64,000 bases of DNA from Faucicola sp048551375 (GCF_048551375.1 NZ_JBLYZJ010000010.1:1-64000); one strand, 5' to 3'. Positions 48,215-58,447 are shown, numbered from the stretch's first letter. The notes: generated from the letters alone by a model not told the origin. A program made the numbers and translations.

Positions 48215-50299
48215 TCACGACCTTGCTCTTAATTTGATTTTTTCCACCAAAGTCTTGATTTCCTTATTATTTTTATCAATATCTACAGCTTTGGCATATC
48301 TTGCATGACGGTAAATGGTTGAGAGTTGTTTTACATTATCCACATCGGTCACTTCGCCTTGGATACGATTCAGCCAATGTAAAACACCCTCACTTTCAGC
48401 TCGAGCCAAACTTTTATCCTGTTTGGCAAGGCGTTGGGACAATTGCACCATCAATACATCAGTTTTATCCCACACTTTACGGCGTTGCCACCACAGCATC
48501 AAGGCGACCAAACTCACCAACATCACGATACCGCCAAACATTATCATCACTTGCTGATATACCGACTGGATGTTAAACCATTTTAGCATAGACGATTTTT
48601 GGCTGTCTTGGTCATAGCCGACCACATCACGTTGCCAATAATAACTGGCTTGGTCAAATAAGCGTCTGGCTTGTTGAAGCATTTGGAATTGTTGGTAGCT
48701 GATTTGCCCTGCCACGCCATCACCAAACATCATCGCCCCTGCGGTTTGGGTCAAATTATCCATGCCCTTTTCCACTCGCTCTGGGGCGATAAATGCTGTG
48801 GGGTCAATGCGTACCCAACCTCGACCCTCAACCCAAATTTCGCTCCATGCGTGGGCATCCATTTGACGCACTTCCCAACTTTTGCCATCACGCCCCAACT
48901 CACCGCCTTGATAGCCGACCACCACACGAGCAGGGATACCTGCCGACCGCATGAGATAGGTAAAACTGGATGAGTAATGCTCACAAAAGCCCGCACGAGT
49001 GGCGAATAAAAACTCATCAATGCGGTTATCTTTTAACAAAGGCGGTGACAAGGTATAGCGGAAATTTTGTGTATGTATCCATTGCTGAATGGCATTGACG
49101 TAGCGAATCGGGTCACGCCCCACCTGCTCAAATAACTGGCGAGCAAACTGTTGGCTTTGCGGATTGCCTGTGGCGGGTAGGGCGAGGTTGATTTGGCGTT
49201 GGGTATCGGATAAGGTCAAATCAATCGGTGCATCGTTGATTTGATAGGCATTATAGGTCAGCCGTTGGTTGACATTATCCCAATATCGCAAGGTAAAATC
49301 CGAACTCAAGCCAATGCCACGCTGTTGGGTAATCGGATAATCCAACCCAAACAGCCACGGTTGCCCTGTGCGTTCGAGTATCACTCGGTAGCTTTTACCG
49401 TCATTGGGCTGTGGCGGTTTGGCGATATTGAGGGTTTGAGTCAGCCAGTCTGGGGCTTTGCCTTGCTGTGCCAGCCAAAACTGCGGTGGCAAACGACTGG
49501 CTCGCCACGTTATACCATCAAAATCGCTAAACACCAAGCCTCGCCAATACAGTTGACTGCGATTGGGCGTTTGACCTGCAAATTCCACTCGAAATGCCAA
49601 TTCGGTGGATTGGCTTAAATTGGCAAAATCTCCCGGTGACATGGTGTCCGACATCCCTGTGGTGGCTTGTTTGCCACTTAACTGCACCGACCACAAGGGC
49701 GGTAAGCGTGGGAAAAATAAAAACAGCACGATGGTCAAAGGGATGGCTTGAGCGACCAATAGCCCAAGCGTGCGATAGCGTCCTGTGCCATCATCATTGA
49801 GGCTAATCATGGCAAACAACACCATCATCGCCCCCAACGCCACGATTAAAGTGGTGGTGAGATTTTGGTCAACCAAAAACAGCCCTGCCAATACAAACAT
49901 CGACAAGCTCAATACCACATACGCATCACGACGTGTATGCAGTTCTAGCAATTTACTCACCGCACATAACAACAAAAAAGCAATGCCGACATCCAGCCCA
50001 AAGGCGGTGCGATAGGTCAAATACAACCCAAACAAACTGCCAATAAACCCCACATATTGAATCATTCGCAAGGTGCGAGGGCGGTACAATATTGAGGGAA
50101 ACCACTGGCGTAATGGCGGTAATTGCATCAAAATAATCACCAACGCATAACCCAATAGCCAAGCAGGTAAATTTTTGGCATGGGGAATCACCACAAATAA
50201 TTGTGAAATCAGCACCCATTGGTAGGCAGATAAACTGGCGAATCGACTGCGTAAAGTCGATTTGGATAAACTTGGTGAAATCAGTGGCTGTGTGGTCAT
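48215..50299 (-). CDS. Transglutaminase-like TgpA-family membrane protein (DUF3488)
   Basis: A 694-residue protein with an N-terminal membrane part (about 30-205, six to seven helices), a periplasmic transglutaminase core with catalytic Cys in RAGFCEHYSSSFTYLMR, His in MDAHAWSEIWVEGRGWVRID and Asp in RIDPTAF, and one late helix (about 575-600) before a cytoplasmic C-terminus. It overlaps the DUF58 gene by 4 bp. MoxR-DUF58-TgpA operons are common in gammaproteobacteria; the physiological substrate is unknown. Confidence 0.92.
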   Translation of the reverse strand: MTTQPLISPSLSKSTLRSRFASLSAYQWVLISQLFVVIPHAKNLPAWLLGYALVIILMQLPPLRQWFPSILYRPRTLRMIQYVGFIGSLFGLYLTYRTAFGLDVGIAFLLLCAVSKLLELHTRRDAYVVLSLSMFVLAGLFLVDQNLTTTLIVALGAMMVLFAMISLNDDGTGRYRTLGLLVAQAIPLTIVLFLFFPRLPPLWSVQLSGKQATTGMSDTMSPGDFANLSQSTELAFRVEFAGQTPNRSQLYWRGLVFSDFDGITWRASRLPPQFWLAQQGKAPDWLTQTLNIAKPPQPNDGKSYRVILERTGQPWLFGLDYPITQQRGIGLSSDFTLRYWDNVNQRLTYNAYQINDAPIDLTLSDTQRQINLALPATGNPQSQQFARQLFEQVGRDPIRYVNAIQQWIHTQNFRYTLSPPLLKDNRIDEFLFATRAGFCEHYSSSFTYLMRSAGIPARVVVGYQGGELGRDGKSWEVRQMDAHAWSEIWVEGRGWVRIDPTAFIAPERVEKGMDNLTQTAGAMMFGDGVAGQISYQQFQMLQQARRLFDQASYYWQRDVVGYDQDSQKSSMLKWFNIQSVYQQVMIMFGGIVMLVSLVALMLWWQRRKVWDKTDVLMVQLSQRLAKQDKSLARAESEGVLHWLNRIQGEVTDVDNVKQLSTIYRHARYAKAVDIDKNNKEIKTLVEKIKLRARS

Positions 50300-51339
50300 G
50301 GTGTTTTTGCCAACCTTAGCAAGCTATCTTGCACAAAGGCTTGCCCCTGTCCCACTACGCCCTCGCCATCTGGCAATCGCAGACGAAACGCCACTTGAGC
50401 TGTTGCCAAACTATCCACACCATAGCGAAGTTGACGCAGTTTATCTTCATGCGTCAAAGCCGTCATTTGGTAATAATCTAATACTTGTTGCTGTCCGACA
50501 TTATCGACAAAGCGTTTGGATAGCAAGCCCTGCCCTCTTGCCAAATGCCCCCACGAAATCCGCCCCATCGACTCACCTGCCACATAGCTGTCAAGTTGGT
50601 CAAAATCCTCTTGCCCTGCTTGGGTCTGCTGTGAAGCTTGTTGCTCATCGGCGGTGAGCGTGAACTGCTTGCCTTGCACCTTATACGCCAAACTGTCTGG
50701 GTACACCCACGCCTCGCCTGCCAAAAACACATACGACCACGCCTGTAAAATCCCCAACGGATACACAGTGCTAATGGTCAATTTTGGTAAAGGCAACCGC
50801 CCTCGCTGACTGGCATCGAGCCATAAACTGATGATTTGCGGTTCTTTGATTTGGGCGACTTCGATATAAGTATCGTTTGCTGACTGAAATGATGACTGTG
50901 GCAAGGCTTGGGGAATAGCCGTGTTTAACAAAGGTTGTTTGATATTCAATGACGCTTTACCAAAGCTAAAACGAATTTGGCGGTGCGGTTGTTTGGATTG
51001 GCTACTGACTTGTAAACGTACTTGGACTTTTTCGCCCACCGTGGCGTGTTGAATGTCGATTAATTTGACGTGCAACCCTGCCAAATGAGCAAAGGTATAA
51101 TGAATGGTAATGACGAGCAAACTTGCCAATAAAAAACACAGCCCCAATACCAAGTTATTGCCGTAATTAATCCCTGCGACAAAGGTAATCACCAACAACA
51201 GCACATACATCACCCCCTCACGGCTCAAAAAAATATACACATTGCGTAAATTTAATTGTGCCTCGGTGGTGCGGGGTGAACGGCGTTTAAACCAACCCTC
51301 AAACCGCTGTGCCAACTCCCCTCGCATATCCCACATCAC
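50296..51339 (-). CDS. DUF58 protein
   Basis: A 347-residue DUF58 family protein with two N-terminal helices (REGVMYVLLLVITFVAGINYG, LVLGLCFLLASLLVITIHY) and the conserved DQLDSYVAGESMGRISWGHLA stretch near residue 245-265. It is the middle gene of the MoxR-DUF58-transglutaminase operon, 13 bp after the ATPase and overlapping the transglutaminase start. Confidence 0.9.
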   Translation of the reverse strand: MMWDMRGELAQRFEGWFKRRSPRTTEAQLNLRNVYIFLSREGVMYVLLLVITFVAGINYGNNLVLGLCFLLASLLVITIHYTFAHLAGLHVKLIDIQHATVGEKVQVRLQVSSQSKQPHRQIRFSFGKASLNIKQPLLNTAIPQALPQSSFQSANDTYIEVAQIKEPQIISLWLDASQRGRLPLPKLTISTVYPLGILQAWSYVFLAGEAWVYPDSLAYKVQGKQFTLTADEQQASQQTQAGQEDFDQLDSYVAGESMGRISWGHLARGQGLLSKRFVDNVGQQQVLDYYQMTALTHEDKLRQLRYGVDSLATAQVAFRLRLPDGEGVVGQGQAFVQDSLLRLAKTP

Positions 51340-51352
51340 ACGCCCTCACAGC

Positions 51353-52354
51353 TCATAACGTGGTCATCACAGGCACTTGGCGTAACAGCTCACTGGCAAG
51401 CGTCACAGGCTCACCGCCACCAAGGTGATTAAACGGCACAAACGGCTGTCCCAAACGGTGATTCACCACCGCAGAAAATACCGCTTGCACATCTTCTGGC
51501 GTCACTTCTTGATAGCCCCCAAGATAGGCATAGGCTTGCGAAGCTTGTTTGAGAGCCAACACACCACGAGTCGATAAGCCATGATAATCTCGGCTTTCAC
51601 GAGTTTTAGCGACCAACCGCTGTAAATAATCCACCACCACATCCGCCAAGTGTACATTTTTGACCTGTTGTTGGGCGGTTAATAGCTCATGGGCAGACAG
51701 CATAGGGCTGATATGAGTCAGCATTTGCCGTCTATCTCGCCCCATCAACAGCTCTCGCTCGGCTTGGCGTGATGGATAACCCAATGATAAACACATCAAA
51801 AAACGGTCAAGTTGTGACTCTGGTAACGGAAACACCCCTGCTTGTTGGGTGGGATTTTGGGTAGCAATGACAAAAAATGGATTAGGTAGCGGACGTGTCA
51901 TGCCATCTTGTGACACTTGGCGTTCTTCCATCGCCTCAAGCAAGGCGGATTGGGTTTTTGGGCTAGAGCGGTTAATCTCATCTGCTAATAACAATTGACA
52001 AAAAATCGGGCCTTCACGAAACTCAAACGTGCCTGTGTCGGTTTTATACAGCGAAATCCCCAAAATATCCGCAGGCAACATATCACTGGTAAACTGCACC
52101 CGATTAAACCCCAAGCCCAAATGATTGGCAATGGCGTGTGCCAACGTGGTCTTTCCCATACCGGGTAAATCTTGTAACAGCAAATGCCCATTCGCAAGCA
52201 AACACGCCACCGATAGCTTAACGACTTCTGACTTATCAAGGACAATCCGATTGATACTGCCCAACATCTGAGCAAACCGCATTTGCAATTGAGCATTGGT
52301 TTCAACATTTGGGGCAGTGGCATTTTGCTGAATATGGGAAGAAGTTTGGAGCAT
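51353..52354 (-). CDS. MoxR-family AAA+ ATPase
   Basis: A 333-residue chaperone-like ATPase. The Walker A motif is QDLPGMGKTTLAHAIA, Walker B is LLADEINRSSPKTQSALLEA, then the sensor region FFVIATQNPTQQAGVFPLPE, an arginine finger region ESQLDRFLM, and STRGVLALKQASQAYAYL. The start at 52354 is set by AAGGA 6 bp upstream; nineteen more codons are open but lack a site. It is the first gene of the operon. Confidence 0.93.
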   Translation of the reverse strand: MLQTSSHIQQNATAPNVETNAQLQMRFAQMLGSINRIVLDKSEVVKLSVACLLANGHLLLQDLPGMGKTTLAHAIANHLGLGFNRVQFTSDMLPADILGISLYKTDTGTFEFREGPIFCQLLLADEINRSSPKTQSALLEAMEERQVSQDGMTRPLPNPFFVIATQNPTQQAGVFPLPESQLDRFLMCLSLGYPSRQAERELLMGRDRRQMLTHISPMLSAHELLTAQQQVKNVHLADVVVDYLQRLVAKTRESRDYHGLSTRGVLALKQASQAYAYLGGYQEVTPEDVQAVFSAVVNHRLGQPFVPFNHLGGGEPVTLASELLRQVPVMTTL

Positions 52355-52394
52355 GACTGTCCTTGTATCGGCATTTAAGTTAGCAATAAGACAG

Positions 52395-52470
52395 GTAGGG
52401 GCGTATTGCATACGCCCAATATTTGTAATTTCAAACAGGGCGTATGCAATACACCTCTACAAGTTCTCTT
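52395..52470. repeat. Head-to-head GGGCGTATTGC repeat
   Basis: GTAGGGGCGTATTGCATACG at the left and CAGGGCGTATGCAATACACC with TCTAC at the right form two hairpins in mirror order. Confidence 0.75.
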
Positions 52471-52592
52471 ATTTTTATCGTCATTTAAGTTCACAATAGC
52501 ACATTAAATTCTGTGGGTTACGCCAAAAAGACGGCTAACCCACGCTACGATTTATTCTACTTTGAAAGCGTTTTACTATAACATCTCAAATC

Positions 52593-52656
52593 GTAAGGTA
52601 CGTTCTACGCACCATTCAAAGCAATATATTCAATTGGTGCGTATGACGCACCTTAC
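52593..52656. repeat. Double-hairpin GGTGCGT repeat
   Basis: GTAAGGTACGTTCTACGCACC and GGTGCGTATGACGCACC with TTAC. This is the third full copy of the unit at 33626 and 45865. Confidence 0.8.
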
Positions 52657-52677
52657 ATTACATCAAACTCAGGTTAA

Positions 52678-53103
52678 TTAACGCAAGGTTGATAAATAGG
52701 CAATGATGTCTTGACGTGTTTTAGGGTCGGCGATGGGGTCGGAACGCATACGTGTGCCTGTCACGGCTTGCTTAGAATTGGCGATATAATTATCCAAATT
52801 ATCTGCCGTCCACGTCAGTTGGCTATTTTTTAGGGCATCGGTGTATTGATATTCTGCCAACAGCGCTGATTTCGCCCCATAAATACGAGAAAGTTGTGGG
52901 CCTTTTTCATTGTCACCCAATTGTAGTTTATGGCATTTTTGGCAGTGTTGTTGGTAATCTTTTTTACCTTGCTCGGCATTACCTTGGGTATACACAGGCA
53001 AGGTTACAGATGGACGCTCAGTCGGTGCAGGACGTTGGCATGCCGTTAGACCGACTATGGGTAACAATATGGCACACACCATACCCAATGAATTTTTTAT
53101 CAT
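52678..53103 (-). CDS. Lipoprotein class I cytochrome c
   Basis: A 141-residue exported monohaem cytochrome. A signal peptide ends in lipobox GLTACQ (lipid-anchored Cys near residue 23). The haem site is CQKCHKL near 60, and the distal Met lies in TRMRSDPI. DIIAYLSTLR ends the fold. It would carry electrons at the outer face of the inner membrane or at the outer membrane. GTG at 53112 is an alternative start. Confidence 0.88.
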   Translation of the reverse strand: MIKNSLGMVCAILLPIVGLTACQRPAPTERPSVTLPVYTQGNAEQGKKDYQQHCQKCHKLQLGDNEKGPQLSRIYGAKSALLAEYQYTDALKNSQLTWTADNLDNYIANSKQAVTGTRMRSDPIADPKTRQDIIAYLSTLR

Positions 53104-53185
53104 ACCACTCACTCACTAAAATAATTTTTGGGTGTCATCCTTTTACCCAACCTAAAAATGACATTTTTGCATAAGTCCGAGATAA

Positions 53186-55363
53186 TTAGGCTGACTCTGT
53201 TTCAATGTGCATGGTTTCGCTAGGGGCTTGTAAATAGTTACCTTGCAAATATCTTGCCCCAATCGTCCAAGCCGCCGACATGGCAGCTGGGTCTTCAATA
53301 AATGCCATTAAGCAATTCACATGACGTTCATTGACCTGTGTGACCAATGATGAAATGGTTTCCACATTTTCGCTATTACCCAAATCTTTGACATAACTGC
53401 GGTCAAGACGCACAAGATTAGGTTTGACAAAGTCCAACAACTCGATGCCATTGAGTGCCGAACCGAAGTTATAAATCCCCACTTGGCACCCCACCTGTTT
53501 GAGGTCATCGGTTTGTTTCGCACCAACCGCCAAATAATCATTAAACATGGCTTCGCTAAACTGCACCCCAATCACTTCTCGGTCTTGCCCACCCACTGCT
53601 TTGGATAATTGAGAGATAAAGGCAGGCAAGGTTTCATCCACTAATGAACTGGGGCTAAGGTGTACCAAAATTCGAGCCGTTGGGTCTACCTGACTGCGGT
53701 ACTGCTTTAAGTCTTTACACGCTCGAATCAACACCCAACGGTCAATTTTGTCCATCAGTCCATGTTGCTCTGCCACTGCCAAAAACTTATCAGGGGGCAT
53801 CAGTGTGCCATCTGCCAATGGTAAGCGTAAAAACACCTCAAACATATTACTGGTATCTTTTTCCACATCATAGATGGGCTGATACATAAGGTTGAATTTA
53901 CCCTGCTCTAAAGTGGTACGCAATGCTTCGAGTAGTGAAGCATCATCACTGCTGGCAAAGGCGGATGGGTCATATAAATAAAACGCATTGCCTTCGTTAT
54001 TGTTATTTTTGACAGCGATATTTACCGCTTGTGTGACTCGATTGGTCAAAGTATCACTATCTGGCGAGCTAGAGTTAATCATAGTCGCACCAATCGTCAC
54101 CGTCACTTTAATGGTACGATGTCCAACCTCGATGAGGCTATTTTCAACTTCTTCTAATAGTTGTTTTGCCCACGCTTCCACCTGCTCTTGTATGGCGTTG
54201 GGCATAAATAGCATAAAGTGGCTATCGCTAAAGCGACTGATATAGCCTTTTTTAACGCTATCTTCACCGAGTATGGCAATAATTTTTTGTTTTAGTAGAT
54301 TGGCAATGGCAATAACGGTGGTATCCACCCCTTGAATACCCACACTGGAGCTAATTTTACCCATATTATCAATACGAATGGCTAGCAAGCCCACAGTTAA
54401 AGACTGCTGAACAGCGGTATCACGGATGGCATTTAGCACTTGCTCATAGCCACGGCGATTATACATACCTGTAAGTGGGTCAATACGCTCCATAATGGCA
54501 ATTTTTTTGGCAAGTTCGGCACTATTGCCTTGCTCATTGGGCTGAATGATAACTTGCTGACAAGGTTCACCTTCATAGGTGGCGGCGGCAAGTTGCAGTT
54601 TGGCAGCAAAGGTCGAGCTATCAGTTCGCACACTTTCAAATTTAAATTCTACGTTATTACGATTGCCCTTTTCAAAATCTTTAAGGAAATGTTTAAAGTC
54701 TTTGATGTTGTTACTGGCAATCAAATCCACCACTGGCACGCCCATCAAGTCCTCAAGACTCTTAAAGCCAAACATTTCAAGGTAGGGGTCATTGGCATAG
54801 ATATGCAAACCATCTTCAATATAGGCAACGGCACTTTTGGAGTTTTTGATGAGAATATTGGCACGTTGTTCGGCATCATTGAGTACGTTTTTAAGGCTTG
54901 CCAGCTCCTCACGGGTCTGAAGTTGATAATGTTCACGATATACTCGCATTGCCATTGCCATGAGTTTGGTTTTGGGTAACACGTCCACTGCCCCCCAATA
55001 TTCAAATAAAACTTGAGCAGGGTTGGTCAGGTCGTCTTCTTTAATAAACGCAAGTTGTGCTTGCTCTTTGGCAGTAAGGGCATGGGTGTCGATGCCAGCC
55101 TCTGGTAAAATACCAATCACAGGCAAGTCGATTTGTTGTTCTTTAAGAATTTGCACAACTTCTGCTAGGGACAAATCATACGCCTTACCCATAATCAGTA
55201 CATCCCATGACTGACGCAGTAATTTTAGAAGCTCATCCTTGGCATCCAAAAATCCCAGATTTACTTTTTTATAATAACTGGTCTGTAATAAATCAATCAG
55301 TTGTTCAGCATATAGTTGATTATCATCAATAATCAATAAATTCAGCTGGTTGGGTGATTTCAT
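53186..55363 (-). CDS. FimX-like c-di-GMP effector (REC-PAS-degenerate GGDEF-degenerate EAL)
   Basis: A 725-residue protein with four domains. A receiver-like domain (1-125) begins LLIIDDNQLYAEQL but has Met-Gly (VLIMGKAYD) where the phosphoacceptor Asp should be. A PAS domain (about 165-290) contains AYIEDGLHIYANDPYLEMFG. A GGDEF domain (about 300-465) opens DPLTGMYNRRG but has SRFSDSHF in place of the catalytic loop. An EAL domain (about 480-720) has EVFLRL instead of EALLR. This layout and pattern of decay match FimX of Pseudomonas and Filp of Xanthomonas, c-di-GMP-binding controllers of type IV pili. The first ATG is at 55363; a TTG five codons earlier is possible. Confidence 0.85.
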   Translation of the reverse strand: MKSPNQLNLLIIDDNQLYAEQLIDLLQTSYYKKVNLGFLDAKDELLKLLRQSWDVLIMGKAYDLSLAEVVQILKEQQIDLPVIGILPEAGIDTHALTAKEQAQLAFIKEDDLTNPAQVLFEYWGAVDVLPKTKLMAMAMRVYREHYQLQTREELASLKNVLNDAEQRANILIKNSKSAVAYIEDGLHIYANDPYLEMFGFKSLEDLMGVPVVDLIASNNIKDFKHFLKDFEKGNRNNVEFKFESVRTDSSTFAAKLQLAAATYEGEPCQQVIIQPNEQGNSAELAKKIAIMERIDPLTGMYNRRGYEQVLNAIRDTAVQQSLTVGLLAIRIDNMGKISSSVGIQGVDTTVIAIANLLKQKIIAILGEDSVKKGYISRFSDSHFMLFMPNAIQEQVEAWAKQLLEEVENSLIEVGHRTIKVTVTIGATMINSSSPDSDTLTNRVTQAVNIAVKNNNNEGNAFYLYDPSAFASSDDASLLEALRTTLEQGKFNLMYQPIYDVEKDTSNMFEVFLRLPLADGTLMPPDKFLAVAEQHGLMDKIDRWVLIRACKDLKQYRSQVDPTARILVHLSPSSLVDETLPAFISQLSKAVGGQDREVIGVQFSEAMFNDYLAVGAKQTDDLKQVGCQVGIYNFGSALNGIELLDFVKPNLVRLDRSYVKDLGNSENVETISSLVTQVNERHVNCLMAFIEDPAAMSAAWTIGARYLQGNYLQAPSETMHIETESA

Positions 55364-55547
55364 AAAATAATTATCCAATCTTTTTAATTGTTACAATCGT
55401 AATATTTTTGACAGAGGTAATATTGTTAGGATGCTACGCTCCCCCCTCTCATTTTAACAAACACCTACCATTAACTGTGTAAGTTTTTTGCTAATATTAT
55501 AACTTACATCACACAAATGGTAACTTGAGATAATCCGCTGTAAGATG

Positions 55548-57305
55548 TTATTGCACCCTTACAAACATATATTCTTCGATATCATCTGTGTGGCTGACTA
55601 ATTTAGTCAGTCGAATAATGACTTCTTTATTATCAATACGTAAAATTAACTTATCTTCAAGATTATAACCATAACGAGCCATGATGATGGTAGTTTTTTG
55701 GCGGTTTAAGCTTACATTTTGTGGGATAACCAAGGCTGGCATAAAGTTTGGCTGACGATTGCCATGTTTTTGGATACGAATGCCACAGGCAACCATATTA
55801 CTGGCAAAGATGTCTACCCATGTATCAATACTGACCTTCACCGAACGCTCGTCTGAAGGGCTACGTTGTAGTGATTGACAGACAGACTGTACATAACCTA
55901 AATACCATGTTTTTTGTGGGTCATTGGTATGCCGAAGAGCAATCAGTGATTTGACTTGCAACTGACCAATCGCTGTGTATTGTGCGGTGCGTGACTGACT
56001 AATATGTTGACTAAGTTCATCACTTTCATAATGATAATCATGGGTAAAATGATAATGGTTGTCTTGCTGTCCGACTAAGCTAACGGCTTTGGATTTATTG
56101 AGTTTCTCAATGTTTTGGTGGCTAGGACGGTAGCGTTCTGGTAATTCATGGGCATGGATTAAATTGCCAAGACTGGTACGATTGGCGACCATATAATGAA
56201 TCTGCTTAAAGCCAACCACCACTTGATACGGCTCATCGACAGGTTTATATTGAATGGGTGGATTTAACGCATTGACCAAATTATCATACATCAGCTTGGC
56301 ATGGCGGGCATTCAAAATCACTTCCATATCATCGCTTTGTTCACGTTTGGCAATGATATTATTTAATTTTTGATCCAGTTTATCTAAGCTAATAAATAGA
56401 CATTCGCTATGTTTGGCAAATGGATTGATATCTAGCCCTGTGTGCATGATTTGTGGTGGTTGATTGCCTTGCAAATCCACAAAAATATACGGTTCACTAT
56501 AGTTATCGGCTTCGACACGAATATCATCTACCCAATGCTCGCTCAAAGCTTGCAGTGCTAACAAATCAGGACGGCGACAAGCATAAGGATTGAGTAATTC
56601 ATTCAAAATACAATGCCGATACAACTGCCCCAATTGTAATGGTGACTGCGTCAATACACTATTGGACTTTTCAAAACTCACTAACGCAACGCTAAAATGT
56701 TGCCACTGATTGAGCAACACCAACCGATAACACTGGTGTAAATAACTCCATAATATATGCGTATCACGGCGATAACCCACATGCTTTTCTAATAACGCCA
56801 AGCGTAAACAATTCACCATCCCATAAATACACTGCTCAATCAGCCCATCATTAGAATCAGACTTTGTCCCAAACAAGCCTCCCAAAAAGCCTTTGGCCTC
56901 GGCTTGGGGTTGCTCGGCGATACGTTGCCACACACTATGATAAAACATCACCCCTAAATAATAAATCGACAGCACACTATCCAACGTTTGCTGTTGGCGT
57001 TCATTCAAAAAACCCAACTGGTTTTGATATTCTAGGCGTAACTGCCCCATCAAGCGTACGGCGACTTTATTGACTTGATTCATCAATTGCAAGCGTTTGG
57101 CTTCAGCCATCTCCGCAACCATCAACTGATTAATCACGATTTTATATTCATTATACATTTCCGTGACAGAAAGCTGATTGAAATGCACCTGCCATTGCAA
57201 CAATCCCTCACCTTGATTGCCAATAAATTGCAACTCAAGGGGACGCACCGCATTTCTTTCGTGGCTTGTCAAAAAAGCGTGTAAATCAGTATCCCGAATA
57301 ATCAT
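55548..57305 (-). CDS. Conserved protein of unknown function between fimX-like gene and epmB
   Basis: A 585-residue soluble protein with no signal peptide and no membrane helix. The first 200 residues are helical (TEMYNEYKIVINQLMVAEMAEAK-type). The C-terminal 120 residues are beta-rich (ALVIPQNVSLNRQKTTIIMA, then LILRIDNKEVIIRLTKLV) and have a PilZ-like look, without an RxxxR motif that I can assign safely. I do not recognise a named family. Position next to a FimX-like gene on the same strand suggests a c-di-GMP or pilus function; this is inference. TTG at 57320 is an alternative start. Confidence 0.65.
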   Translation of the reverse strand: MIIRDTDLHAFLTSHERNAVRPLELQFIGNQGEGLLQWQVHFNQLSVTEMYNEYKIVINQLMVAEMAEAKRLQLMNQVNKVAVRLMGQLRLEYQNQLGFLNERQQQTLDSVLSIYYLGVMFYHSVWQRIAEQPQAEAKGFLGGLFGTKSDSNDGLIEQCIYGMVNCLRLALLEKHVGYRRDTHILWSYLHQCYRLVLLNQWQHFSVALVSFEKSNSVLTQSPLQLGQLYRHCILNELLNPYACRRPDLLALQALSEHWVDDIRVEADNYSEPYIFVDLQGNQPPQIMHTGLDINPFAKHSECLFISLDKLDQKLNNIIAKREQSDDMEVILNARHAKLMYDNLVNALNPPIQYKPVDEPYQVVVGFKQIHYMVANRTSLGNLIHAHELPERYRPSHQNIEKLNKSKAVSLVGQQDNHYHFTHDYHYESDELSQHISQSRTAQYTAIGQLQVKSLIALRHTNDPQKTWYLGYVQSVCQSLQRSPSDERSVKVSIDTWVDIFASNMVACGIRIQKHGNRQPNFMPALVIPQNVSLNRQKTTIIMARYGYNLEDKLILRIDNKEVIIRLTKLVSHTDDIEEYMFVRVQ

Positions 57306-57457
57306 CGTCTTGCCTGCCAATAGCTTGTTAATTATAGTAAAAACACATCATAGTAAAAATAAGTTGGTCAAATAATAAAATACCATGAATTCAATGACAT
57401 TACCAACCCATTTTTAGCAAAAACTTGTGAATCAAAACATATTGGTTTGCTATTATT

Positions 57458-58447
57458 TCACTGAATCGGCATTTTATACGCCACTTGAGGCATCTCACGC
57501 ACCAATTTTGGCACAAGATAGCCTGCACATTTAGCAAGTAACTGGCGATGGATTGCCACCGCTTGCTCATCCTCAAGCAAAAAATGGCTTGCCCCTGCCA
57601 CTTTATCCAACACGTGCAAATAATACGGCAACACGCCTGCCTGCCACAATCGGTCACTTAACTTTGCCAAAATATCTGCATCATCATTAATGCCTTTGAG
57701 TAGCACGGTTTGATTAAGCATGGTAATCCCTGCCAACCTTGCTCGATTGAGATAAAATGCTGTCGCCTCATCAATTTCATTGGGGTGATTGACATGAATC
57801 ACCATCACTATTTTACACCGACTGGCTTGCAAACGCTCCAATAAAATCGTGTCCAAACGTTCAGCAATCACCACAGGTACACGGGTATGCAGACGAATGG
57901 TTTGAATCTGTGGTATGGCTTCAATTTTAGCAAAAATATCAGATAAACGTCTATCACTTAGCGATAAAGGGTCGCCACCGCTCAAAATCACCTCGTTAAT
58001 CCGACTATCGGCTTGAATATAATCACGAATAGTTTGCCAATCCTCGCCACTGGGCAAATTTTCATGGTAATCAAAATGCTGGCGAAAACAATAGCGACAA
58101 TGCACCATACACGCCCCTGTCACAGGCAACAGCACCCGAGAAGCGTACTTGTGAATCACGCCTTTCACAGGATTACTGGTATTTTCTTCAAGTGGGTCAG
58201 TGACAAAGCCTGTGACCTGCACCGTTTCGGCGAAGGTAGGCAACACTTGGCGTAATAAAGGGTCATTGATATCCCCCTTTTGCATTTTCTGCACAAAGCC
58301 ACGAGGTACTTTGAGTGGAAAACTGCCATATTGTTGGTCAAAATCCTGCGGATTGAGCGCAAGTAATTCGGCAAGCTCACCAAAATCAGTAATGATATCA
58401 GAAAACGCATTTTGCCAGTTTTTTTGTGTCGCCAAATAGTTTATCAT
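57458..58447 (-). CDS. epmB: EF-P beta-lysylation radical SAM enzyme EpmB
   Basis: A 329-residue KamA-family radical SAM protein that converts lysine to (R)-beta-lysine for EF-P modification. The 4Fe-4S motif is CMVHCRYCFRQHF near residue 110. ILSGGDPLSLSDRRL follows, and the PLP-binding Lys region is YYLHVLDKVAGASHF. The length is that of EpmB rather than the longer lysine 2,3-aminomutases. It is divergent from efp. Confidence 0.95.
   Translation of the reverse strand: MINYLATQKNWQNAFSDIITDFGELAELLALNPQDFDQQYGSFPLKVPRGFVQKMQKGDINDPLLRQVLPTFAETVQVTGFVTDPLEENTSNPVKGVIHKYASRVLLPVTGACMVHCRYCFRQHFDYHENLPSGEDWQTIRDYIQADSRINEVILSGGDPLSLSDRRLSDIFAKIEAIPQIQTIRLHTRVPVVIAERLDTILLERLQASRCKIVMVIHVNHPNEIDEATAFYLNRARLAGITMLNQTVLLKGINDDADILAKLSDRLWQAGVLPYYLHVLDKVAGASHFLLEDEQAVAIHRQLLAKCAGYLVPKLVREMPQVAYKMPIQ

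Larger units (their letters stand above)
52355..52677. other. Intergenic region with two palindromic repeat units
   Basis: No gene is seen. The stretch holds a head-to-head GGGCGTATTGC pair (52395-52470) and a double-hairpin GGTGCGT unit (52593-52656). It separates the MoxR operon from the cytochrome c gene on the same strand and presumably contains the operon promoter. Confidence 0.6.
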
